Shown here: one piece after another, positions 16,775 to 22,458 of the stretch
How the letters are laid out: every line of letters starts with the position of its first letter
Position numbering within the stretch: the stretch's first letter is position 1
Assembly: GCA_902783005.1 (NCBI GenBank)
Contig: CACZPI010000010.1
Coordinates: forward strand, 1 to 44,102
Direction: 5' to 3'
Length of the DNA: 44,102 nucleotides
Source of the DNA: an uncultured Ruminococcus sp.
GTDB taxonomy: Bacteria; Bacillota; Clostridia; Oscillospirales; Ruminococcaceae
The notes under the pieces: generated by a model
Databases searched by the model: none
The model's input: the letters and a program-made list of their open reading frames with translations, nothing else
Told to the model about the DNA's origin: nothing
Program-made: the position numbers and the translations under genes

Positions 16775-18349
16775 ATGACAAAGTACACTATGAAACAGAT
16801 CCTTTCACTCCTGCTGACGCTGGTATTGGTGACCGGCTGTCTGGCGCCTTCCTTTGCAGAGGGCAGTCTGCGGGCGGATGCCATACTCATGCCCATTGAT
16901 TCTACAGCCACCCAGCTTACCATTACCTCACGCGCATTCCAGGCGAATGGCAAGGCACTGGTCACGGAAAAGCAGGCCTACTACCAGAACCGGCTCAAGG
17001 AATCCCTCGAAACCGGCCTGAAGTCCGGCGGTATCGGCAAGGGAATCCCGACGATCGCGGATTACATCGACAAGGCATGCCTGGCAATCAAGAACAAAGC
17101 CATTTCCTCGGTCAATTCCATCGGAAAATGGGGCATGGACAAATTTGCGGAGCTTGCACTGAACAAGCCCAACACCATGTGGCGCAAGGGACACAAGACC
17201 CTGAAATACATCCGCTGGGAACGCGCCGACCGGATGTACCGGAATTTTGAAAAGCTCGCCAATTTCAAGATGGAGGGCGGCTCTCTCAAGCTGCTCGGCA
17301 GAACCGCCAATTTCGGAGTCGGTATCTATGGATTCTCTCAGATGATAGATAATCCGACCGTCGGCCACCGGAATCCGTTTCTGGAATGGTGCGCCAATTC
17401 CATCCGCGGCATCGGCAATACCGCCTCAGTGGTAAGCGCCTTTGTGCCGGCTGAGTGGCAGGATGCGATCGGCGCCTATGCAGATGCGTTTCTGGTCGCG
17501 GATATTGTCCTGAACAGCCCGATCGTGGTGGATATTGTCAATGACAGTCTGGATATGATCCGGGATTATGACACGGCAAACGGGCATGAGGGTGCGCTCG
17601 GATACCTGATCGAGGCTTGGGATTTTATCAATACGACGACCGAATCCATCAATCTGGAACAGCAGAAACAGTTCGGCAACATCATCAACTGGTGGGACTA
17701 CCTGGTACACGGCATTGATGCCACCGAGCATGACAGGATCCTGGAGGAATGGGACAAGAAGGCCAAGGGCGACACCTTCCAGGGCAACGGCGTAGGTGTT
17801 TACAAGCCGAATATCTATCTTTATCCGGAGGAAACCGCAGAGATCACCGTATCATTTGCAAGACCGGAGCTTCTGACGGTCACCGACCCGCCGTACCAAA
17901 ACAGATGGCAGGTCACTGCACAGCCGGACGGCACGCTTGAAACGGACGGCGGATCCTACGGCTACCTCTTCTATGAATCCCTGACCGATCCGTCGGACTA
18001 CCAGACAACAGACGGATTTGTGATCCCGGCCGAGAACCGCGAGGCTGTCTTCACGCAGATCCTGCGCGGCTACGGGCTCAATGCTGCCGAGATCGCAGAT
18101 TTCAACGAATTCTGGTGCAGCAAGCTCGAGGCAGGACGCTCCTATGCGATGTATCCGCAGCTTGGTGACACACTTGATGTCACGATGCCGCTGACCATAT
18201 CCCCGGCACCGGATTCGATCGGACGGATCTGGTTTGCATTCGAGAAGGATGCCGTGCCGCAGCATGCAGCGCAGCCCGAAGCATTTGCAAGGGACGGCTT
18301 TACCGTGATCGAATGGGGCGGATTCTTCCTGCATCCCAGTGATTCCTGA
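16775..18349 (+). CDS. Exported protein with C-terminal KPxIYLYP domain
   Basis: 524 residues; the ATG at 16775 is 1 nt after the upstream stop with a weak GGGGGAA site, so translation is likely coupled. The N-terminus MKQILSLLLTLVLVTGCLAPSFA is a signal sequence that also contains a lipobox (LVTGC), leaving lipoprotein or cleaved secretion open. Residues 30-335 are unrecognised and partly helical. The C-terminus, KPNIYLYPEETAEITVSF ... GFTVIEWGGFF, matches the terminal domain of the dockerin protein at 4463-6703 over about 170 residues, including PDGTL, YLF[YW][ED]S, EF(W) and the acidic-aromatic end. No dockerin is present here. Last gene of the TPR operon. Confidence 0.7.
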   Translation: MTKYTMKQILSLLLTLVLVTGCLAPSFAEGSLRADAILMPIDSTATQLTITSRAFQANGKALVTEKQAYYQNRLKESLETGLKSGGIGKGIPTIADYIDKACLAIKNKAISSVNSIGKWGMDKFAELALNKPNTMWRKGHKTLKYIRWERADRMYRNFEKLANFKMEGGSLKLLGRTANFGVGIYGFSQMIDNPTVGHRNPFLEWCANSIRGIGNTASVVSAFVPAEWQDAIGAYADAFLVADIVLNSPIVVDIVNDSLDMIRDYDTANGHEGALGYLIEAWDFINTTTESINLEQQKQFGNIINWWDYLVHGIDATEHDRILEEWDKKAKGDTFQGNGVGVYKPNIYLYPEETAEITVSFARPELLTVTDPPYQNRWQVTAQPDGTLETDGGSYGYLFYESLTDPSDYQTTDGFVIPAENREAVFTQILRGYGLNAAEIADFNEFWCSKLEAGRSYAMYPQLGDTLDVTMPLTISPAPDSIGRIWFAFEKDAVPQHAAQPEAFARDGFTVIEWGGFFLHPSDS

Positions 18350-18359
18350 GAATAAAATG

Positions 18360-18395
18360 CAGCCGCTTATCATCGGATAAGCGGCTGTGTTCTTT
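18360..18395. terminator. Bidirectional rho-independent terminator
   Basis: Perfect 12-bp stem CAGCCGCTTATC / GATAAGCGGCTG with a 4-nt loop, TGTTCTTT on the plus side and GCATTTTATT on the minus side. It ends both the TPR operon and the YGPP/radical SAM operon. Confidence 0.88.
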
Positions 18396-18399
18396 CAGA

Positions 18400-18696
18400 T
18401 CATGCATCTTCCACGGTATACCGCCGGATCACGGTATCTGTGACATATTCCGCCTTCAATGCGCCAAGCGCCTTGAAATGCGGTGTTTCTCCATGCAGCC
18501 GGACTGCCTCGGCATCCTGCCACAGCTCCAGAAGCAGCAGTTCATCCTCCTGCTCCGGACTGAAATAGTAATCGTACTGTACATTGCCGTCCTCCGCGCG
18601 GGATGCCGCGGGAATGCCGCTTTCGCTGAGCGCATCGTAAAATGCCTGCCGCATGCCGTGTCTGACATAATAATGCACTTCCACAAATTGCTTCAT
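18400..18696 (-). CDS. Antibiotic-biosynthesis-monooxygenase (ABM) fold protein
   Basis: 98 residues, typical ABM size; ATG at 18696 after AAGGAGG. The pattern KQFVEVHYYVRHGMRQAFYDAL, DGNVQYDYYFSPEQEDELLLLELWQDAEAVRLHGETPHFKAL is that of small dimeric ABM proteins such as quinol monooxygenases and Dimeric alpha-beta barrel enzymes. The family oxidises aromatic rings without cofactor or is non-enzymatic. It lies 21 nt after the radical SAM gene and before the operon terminator, so it is the last gene of the YGPP operon. Whether it acts on the modified product or is a passenger is open. Confidence 0.8.
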   Translation of the reverse strand: MKQFVEVHYYVRHGMRQAFYDALSESGIPAASRAEDGNVQYDYYFSPEQEDELLLLELWQDAEAVRLHGETPHFKALGALKAEYVTDTVIRRYTVEDA

Positions 18697-18717
18697 ATAT
18701 CCTCCTTGTGCTGCCCG

Positions 18718-19794
18718 CTATGCATCAAACAGGATCCCCCGCAGGCAGAGCATCGGCTCGTTCCTGTCAAAATTCCAGCTATGGAAGGAATCCCCGTGAC
18801 AGTTCTGCTTCTCCGGGCAGGTGCGGCAGCGTTCATTTTCCTCCGCCAGATCCCGGCGGAATGCCTGGAACCGGTTTTCCCAGACATCCTTGAACCGATC
18901 CTGCAAAATATGTCCCTGCACCAGCTCCGGCCGGCGTTCAATATCCAGACACGCCAGAATATCCCCCGTCGAGGTAACGCTTGCCACGAATGTTCCGGCG
19001 GTGCAGTGGAAATACCAGTCGCGCACCTCGCGTTCGTATTCCATGCCCAGATAATGCGAGCAGCCGTAGCAGACGGGCTCCCCGGCAATGCGCTTGTCAC
19101 GGATATACGCGAACAGATACCGGTAATCCTCCGCTGTCAGCAGCAGCTCCGGATGATCGAGGGCGCGTCCCATGGGCTCAATATTGATGATGCGCCAGGA
19201 ATCGATGTCCATTTTGTCGAAGATCGCAAAAAGGGCATCGAGCTCCCCGATATTCTGATGGGTCACGACCGTTGTGACCTGCACCGCGTCAAATCCGACG
19301 CGCAGGAGCGCTTCGATCCCGTCCATCGCCCGTCTCCATCCCCCCGGCGTCTGCCGGAAGGCATCGTGCGTGGCTTCGAGTCCGTCGATGCTCACGGAAA
19401 TGGTATTCATGCCGCAGCGCTTGAGCATCTGCGCCCTTGCATCATCAATGCGTGTCGCATTGCTCGTCATGCCCCAGTGGAATCCCAATGCATGTGCATA
19501 GCCCATGATCTCTTCAAAATCCTGCCGCAGCAGCGGCTCTCCGCCGGTGATGCACAGCATTTTGTCACCGATCCCGAAATCGACCTTGATCTCGTCCAGG
19601 AATGCCCTGTACTGCGCTGCCGTCAATTCCTGCGGGAACGACTCCCCGCAGCGGCTTCCGCAGTGCAAACAGCGCTCATTGCAGCGCTGTGTCAGCTCCA
19701 GAAACAATTGCCGCAGACGCGGCTGCTCCCAAAGGCTGTACCGGTATTCCCGCAGCGCCGCCTGATGGCGCTGCTTCATCTTCACATCCAGCAT
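18718..19794 (-). CDS. Radical SAM/SPASM peptide-modifying enzyme of the YGPP cluster
   Basis: 358 residues from the ATG at 19794 (GTGAGG 5 nt upstream), starting 7 nt after the stop of the last YGPP protein. The radical SAM site is ELTQRCNERCLHCGSRC (CX3CX2C) followed by the GGEPLL motif. The C-terminal SPASM/twitch region holds many cysteines (CYGCSHYLG, HCTAGTF, ACLDIERR, CRTCPEKQNCHG), enough for two auxiliary iron-sulfur clusters, and has VQGHILQDRFKDVWENRFQAFR, typical of peptide maturases and anaerobic sulfatase-like activators. From memory the closest group is the rSAM/lipoprotein system of Bacteroidetes and Treponema. It probably installs a carbon-based cross-link or epimerisation on the neighbouring YGPP proteins. 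The chemistry is not predictable from sequence. Confidence 0.85.
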   Translation of the reverse strand: MLDVKMKQRHQAALREYRYSLWEQPRLRQLFLELTQRCNERCLHCGSRCGESFPQELTAAQYRAFLDEIKVDFGIGDKMLCITGGEPLLRQDFEEIMGYAHALGFHWGMTSNATRIDDARAQMLKRCGMNTISVSIDGLEATHDAFRQTPGGWRRAMDGIEALLRVGFDAVQVTTVVTHQNIGELDALFAIFDKMDIDSWRIINIEPMGRALDHPELLLTAEDYRYLFAYIRDKRIAGEPVCYGCSHYLGMEYEREVRDWYFHCTAGTFVASVTSTGDILACLDIERRPELVQGHILQDRFKDVWENRFQAFRRDLAEENERCRTCPEKQNCHGDSFHSWNFDRNEPMLCLRGILFDA

Positions 19795-19801
19795 GGCTGC
19801 C

Positions 19802-20293
19802 TCACTCAAAGGATTCCGGCGGGCCGTAGACCGGCACGGGAATGTCATCCTGCGGACGGGAGGTTTCGGCATTTTCCGGTTCATCCGTCTCCACATTCGC
19901 TTCCGTCTCCGGTTCTGCCAGAGCCGGCGGCGGCCCGTAGACGCACTGCATCATCTGCCGGGAGGCATCCTCCGTCGCAACGGTAAGATGATCCCCGGTC
20001 GCCGTTTCCTCTGCCGCCTGCTCTTTCGTGGTCGTCTTCTCCGCCGCAGTCGTCTGCTTTGCGGCGGTCGTTTCCTCCGAAGCGGTGGTCTGCTTCACAG
20101 TCGTTTCCGGCTCCTCGGATTCGCCCGCATAGTCAACCGGAGGGCCGTAGACATCCTCCTCGTCCCCGATGCCGGGTGCGACCGGATCTGTCCCGCTGAC
20201 CCCTGTTCCGGGATCCGTACAGCCGGCCAGCCCCAGCGCTGCCGCAGCCGCAAATGCTGCCGCCGTCAGCCGGGTTTTAAGACTCTTCTTCAA
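19802..20293 (-). CDS. Lipoprotein with three YGPP motifs (putative radical SAM substrate)
   Basis: 163 residues, starting at a TTG (20291-20293): the good site AGGAGG is 9 nt upstream and no in-frame ATG fits, while the upstream frame has no signal peptide. The signal peptide ends in the lipobox LAGC (C25). The three motifs are DVYGPPV (Y49), CVYGPPP (Y119) and PVYGPPE (Y156, seven residues from the C-terminus). Motifs 1 and 2 are separated by a Thr/Glu/Lys-rich linker (residues 62-100) of the sort used as extended cell-wall spacers. It overlaps the upstream lipoprotein gene by 17 nt. A modified, surface-exposed lipoprotein is inferred. Confidence 0.75.
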   Translation of the reverse strand: MKKSLKTRLTAAAFAAAAALGLAGCTDPGTGVSGTDPVAPGIGDEEDVYGPPVDYAGESEEPETTVKQTTASEETTAAKQTTAAEKTTTKEQAAEETATGDHLTVATEDASRQMMQCVYGPPPALAEPETEANVETDEPENAETSRPQDDIPVPVYGPPESFE

Positions 20294-20471
20294 GGCATTC
20301 CACCTCCTGCGGCGCATCCCCCGGCAGATAGGCCGGAAGACGCGGGTCATTCTCATACATGGCAGTATCCCCGTCCATCTCGGACGGCGGCGGTCCGTAG
20401 ACACATCCCACACTCAGCACCGAGGCTGCAAACATGGCAGCAGTGATCGCTGCGACCTTACTTTTTTTCAT
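20277..20471 (-). CDS. Small lipoprotein with CVYGPPP at its mature N-terminus
   Basis: 64 residues. The ATG at 20471 is preferred over the one at 20480 because GAAGGAG is 10 nt before it. The signal peptide (AAITAAMFAASVLSVGC) has lipobox LSVGC with C23, so the mature, lipidated protein would begin CVYGPPPSEM: the motif is directly attached to the lipid anchor. The remaining 35 residues are acidic and disordered-looking, with one further cysteine near the C-terminus (QEVECLEEES). The gene overlaps the upstream YGPP peptide gene by 14 nt and the downstream one by 17 nt. Too small for an enzyme; a substrate for the radical SAM protein is the simplest reading. Confidence 0.75.
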   Translation of the reverse strand: MKKSKVAAITAAMFAASVLSVGCVYGPPPSEMDGDTAMYENDPRLPAYLPGDAPQEVECLEEES

Positions 20472-20622
20472 GCTTGTCATTCTCCTTCTCCGGCGAACCG
20501 GTCGGCTCTGTATCCGGCATTCTGACCGGCTTCGGTGCCTTCCGGAATGCGGACGGCGGCCCGTAGATCACTGTCGGGATCCTGCGTTCCTCCCATGATG
20601 CGGGCTTCTTCGGCTTTTTCAT
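20458..20622 (-). CDS. 54-residue cytoplasmic-type peptide with one IYGPP motif
   Basis: The ATG at 20622 follows AAGGAGG by 9 nt, and this site overlaps the stop of the methyltransferase gene. The peptide has no signal sequence. It is basic at the N-terminus (MKKPKKPASWEERR), carries TVIYGPPSAF (Y20), and ends in a charged, Pro-rich tail (KENDKHEKK). It shares only the YGPP core with the two lipoproteins next to it. Such short, charged peptides beside a SPASM enzyme are usually RiPP precursors. It could be the true secreted-product precursor or a third substrate. It is too short to be found by default gene calling with a strict length cut. Confidence 0.7.
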   Translation of the reverse strand: MKKPKKPASWEERRIPTVIYGPPSAFRKAPKPVRMPDTEPTGSPEKENDKHEKK

Positions 20623-20636
20623 CCCGGAACGCCTCC

Positions 20637-21317
20637 TTACTTTACTGCAACGATCACGGAAAACTTGTGGTAGGTATAGATCGTCTTGACAATGCGGAAT
20701 CCACTCTTCCGCAGCATTTCGGTTTCCTCCTCCGAGGAGCATTCACGGTCAAGCTGCCGGCGCTCTGTCCAGAGCATCATTTCGCGCTTGTTCAGCGCCG
20801 TGGAGGCAAGCTGCCGTTCCCAGAATGCGTCAAACCAATGGTTCAGCTCCGGCGTTCCGGCGCAGAACTGATCGTAATTCACAAAAATTCCCCCGTCCGG
20901 CAGCTTTTCATAGATGCGGGAAAACAGATCCTGCTTCTGCACATCCTCCAGATGATGGATGGAAAGCCCGGAGACAATCACATCGAACTGTCCCTCCGGC
21001 AGACCCTGCGTGAAATCCATATGGACACAGGATACATGCGGATTTCCGGCAAATCTTTCCTGCGCCGCAGCCAGCATGTCATCGGCAATATCCACCAGTA
21101 CATACTCCGCTTTCGGAAAATACCGGTACCAGCATTCCGTCAGGATCCCTGTACCGGCCCCAAGATCCAGTACCCGCGAGAGTGCCGGAATGGCACAGGT
21201 GATGGCCTCGGTCGTCGTGTGGTAGAAGTCGTCAAAGCACGGAATGAACTGCGTGCGCCTGGCATCGTACTCCCCCGCGATCTGATTGAACTGCTGATCG
21301 AGTGTCTTTGTCATCAT
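20637..21317 (-). CDS. Class I SAM-dependent methyltransferase heading the YGPP operon
   Basis: 226 residues from the first of two ATGs at 21317 (GGGAGG 8 nt upstream). Motif I is VLDLGAGTGILTE, motif II YVLVDIADDML, followed by HMDFTQGLPEGQFDVIVSGLSIHHLED, as in the Methyltransf_25/UbiE-like group. The target (small molecule, peptide or tRNA) cannot be decided. Its stop codon and the ribosome binding site of the first YGPP peptide overlap, and its promoter is the only one seen for the six-gene operon, so it is likely part of the system rather than a neighbour by chance. Confidence 0.85.
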   Translation of the reverse strand: MMTKTLDQQFNQIAGEYDARRTQFIPCFDDFYHTTTEAITCAIPALSRVLDLGAGTGILTECWYRYFPKAEYVLVDIADDMLAAAQERFAGNPHVSCVHMDFTQGLPEGQFDVIVSGLSIHHLEDVQKQDLFSRIYEKLPDGGIFVNYDQFCAGTPELNHWFDAFWERQLASTALNKREMMLWTERRQLDRECSSEEETEMLRKSGFRIVKTIYTYHKFSVIVAVK

Positions 21318-21347
21318 AGACAACACCTCCCCTATTATAATACTTTC

Positions 21348-21376
21348 ATTATAGCACAAAGTCCGGAAGAAATCAA
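21348..21376 (-). promoter_or_regulatory. Promoter of the YGPP/radical SAM operon
   Basis: Minus strand: TTGATT (21371-21376), 17-nt spacer, TGC-TATAAT (21348-21353). The leader is about 25 nt. Confidence 0.8.
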
Positions 21377-21434
21377 GGGAAAAAACAGGACATTCTGCCG
21401 GAAACAAAAATCGGAAATTTTCTCCCGCCGGGAC

Positions 21435-21463
21435 TTGACAAACACTATAAGTTGTGGTAGAAT
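21435..21463 (+). promoter_or_regulatory. Promoter of the NrdD-tail-like gene
   Basis: TTGACA (21435-21440), 17-nt spacer, TGG-TAGAAT (21458-21463). The spacer and -10 are covered by an NrdR-box-like sequence (see next entry). Confidence 0.8.
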
Positions 21464-21490
21464 AAAGATAGTGACCACCGTATGGTGTGG
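21442..21490 (+). promoter_or_regulatory. Two NrdR-box-like sequences
   Basis: ACACTATAAGTTGTGG at 21442-21457 matches 13 of 16 positions of the NrdR consensus as I remember it (ACACWATATATWGTGT). A weaker, palindromic copy CCACCGTATGGTGTGG begins at 21475, 33 bp later, about three helical turns. NrdR boxes come in pairs with such spacing and repress ribonucleotide reductase genes when dATP is high. The first box lies between -35 and -10 and the second near +10. Confidence 0.5.
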
Positions 21491-21524
21491 TTTTATGAAA
21501 TACTGTCACAGGAGGCTGTTGAAA

Positions 21525-21806
21525 ATGACAATTAAAACAGGTGCAAAATATCATGTCCGCGGCGGGGAGATGTCCCTTGCTGAAATGCAGCAGTACGAGA
21601 TGATGCTCAAGGAAAAGTATCCGGAGCGCATCTTCACCGAAATGACCTTTACCGTGGACGGCGACTATGTGGATGTGGACTATCAGTATGATACGGTTCC
21701 CTTCGACCGCATCCGCCGCATCACCGGTTATCTGGTCGGCAATATGACCCGCTGGAATGACGCCAAGCGTGCCGAGGAGGCTGACCGCGTCAAGCACGGT
21801 ATCTGA
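21525..21806 (+). CDS. Small protein resembling the C-terminal segment of anaerobic ribonucleotide reductase (NrdD)
   Basis: 93 residues; ATG at 21525 after AGGAGG (9 nt). The sequence GAKYHVRGGEMSLAEMQQYEMM, MTFTVDGDYVDVDYQYDTVPFD and RIRRITGYLVGNM...NDAKRAEEADRVKHGI matches short stand-alone proteins of Clostridia that are annotated as anaerobic ribonucleoside-triphosphate reductase, and its end recalls the NrdD terminus around the glycyl-radical loop (RRxxGYLx...KxxExxxRV). It lacks the glycyl radical and the zinc cysteines, so it is not a catalytic subunit. NrdR-like boxes in its promoter support a link to deoxynucleotide metabolism. Confidence 0.6.
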   Translation: MTIKTGAKYHVRGGEMSLAEMQQYEMMLKEKYPERIFTEMTFTVDGDYVDVDYQYDTVPFDRIRRITGYLVGNMTRWNDAKRAEEADRVKHGI

Positions 21807-21821
21807 TCCCCTGAAAAAACG

Positions 21822-21856
21822 AATTCCCGATGCACCTGGCATCGGGAATTTGTTAT
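21822..21856. terminator. Bidirectional terminator between the NrdD-tail gene and tRNA-Pro
   Basis: Stem AATTCCCGATGC / GCATCGGGAATT with a 5-nt loop; TGTTAT follows on the plus strand and CGTTTTTTC on the minus strand. Confidence 0.85.
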
Positions 21857-21877
21857 AAACAGAAATCCATTTACAAG

Positions 21878-21951
21878 TCGGGATGACAGGACTCGAACCT
21901 GCGGCATCCTGCTCCCAAAGCAGGCACTCTACCAAACTGAGCTACATCCCG
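21878..21951 (-). tRNA. tRNA-Pro (UGG)
   Basis: 74 nt on the minus strand. Acceptor CGGGATG / CATCCCG, discriminator A, D-arm GCTCAGTTTGGTAGAGT, anticodon stem CCTGC/GCAGG with loop TTTGGGA (anticodon TGG at plus 21915-21917), and T-arm GCAGGTTCGAGTCCTGT. CCA is not encoded. Confidence 0.95.
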
Positions 21952-21963
21952 GGATTACCGGAT

Positions 21964-21994
21964 AAAAGCCCCTGTGCATTGCAGGGGCTTTATT
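21964..21994 (-). terminator. Hairpin between the two tRNAs
   Basis: Near-perfect stem AAAGCCCCTG / CAGGGGCTTT with T-tract on the minus side (GGGGCTTTTATC). It would end the tRNA-Arg transcript or act as a processing site before tRNA-Pro. Confidence 0.7.
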
Positions 21995-22000
21995 CGCATA

Positions 22001-22074
22001 TGTGCCTGACAGGACTCGAACCTGCGCTCTGAGGAGTCGGAGTCCTCTGTTTTATCCATCTAAACTACAGGCAC
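22001..22074 (-). tRNA. tRNA-Arg (CCG)
   Basis: 74 nt on the minus strand. Acceptor GTGCCTG / CAGGCAC, discriminator A, anticodon stem GAGGA/TCCTC with loop CTCCGAC (anticodon CCG, reading CGG), T-arm GCAGGTTCGAGTCCTGT. CCA is not encoded. Confidence 0.95.
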
Positions 22075-22108
22075 ATGTCTGATCCGTCTCTGCGGACCGT
22101 ACTTTATT

Positions 22109-22137
22109 ATTATACCAGAAAATCCCCTTGTTTGCAA
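22109..22137 (-). promoter_or_regulatory. tRNA promoter
   Basis: Minus strand: TTGCAA (22132-22137), 17-nt spacer, TGG-TATAAT (22109-22114). The -35 lies inside the terminator hairpin of the upstream SpoIIP-like operon. Confidence 0.75.
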
Positions 22138-22143
22138 GGGGAT
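22118..22143 (-). terminator. Terminator of the SpoIIP-like operon
   Basis: Minus-strand stem ATCCCCTTG / CAAGGGGAT with a 4-nt loop followed by TTTTC. Confidence 0.7.
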
Positions 22144-22167
22144 AAAGAAAAATATTTCGTGAATAAA

Positions 22168-22458
22168 TTATAGATAAACTGTGAATTCGCGAACGCACCA
22201 GATCCAGAGCTGCACCGGCACATCGGTCAGAATCGCCGCGGCATACCAGATCCCGCCGGAATCCGGAAGCAAAGGCAGGCTTCTTGTGCTTCCCAGCACA
22301 GTTACCTCCGCTGCATCCGTCCCGACTGTCACGGAGGCCAGGCAAACCTGTTTCCGGTGCGTGCGGTTCCAGCATTTCTGCCACACCCTGCCCGCGGCAA
22401 GCAGCGTCATGCTGAGAATGCAGTGGATCCCCAGCCATGCAAGCCAGCGCCTTCTCAT
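22168..22458 (-). CDS. Small membrane protein of unknown function
   Basis: 96 residues; its ATG overlaps the stop of the SpoIIP-like gene (ATGA), so the two are translationally coupled. The N-terminus has one hydrophobic helix (WLAWLGIHCILSMTLLAAG), then a basic segment (NRTHRKQ) and a beta-rich, Trp-containing tail (GGIWYAAAILTDVPVQLWIW) that may be a second membrane segment. I do not recognise the family. Its link to the degenerate SpoIIP suggests a membrane-associated remnant or partner of the same pathway. Confidence 0.6.
   Translation of the reverse strand: MRRRWLAWLGIHCILSMTLLAAGRVWQKCWNRTHRKQVCLASVTVGTDAAEVTVLGSTRSLPLLPDSGGIWYAAAILTDVPVQLWIWCVREFTVYL

Noticed and set aside
21878-22074. 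tRNA genes as an integration site for a mobile element
   Set aside because: No integrase gene, no direct repeat of a tRNA 3' end, and ordinary genes on both sides.
22168-22458. Toxin-antitoxin gene
   Set aside because: The protein is membrane-associated and coupled to a SpoIIP-like gene; no partner or toxin family is recognisable.
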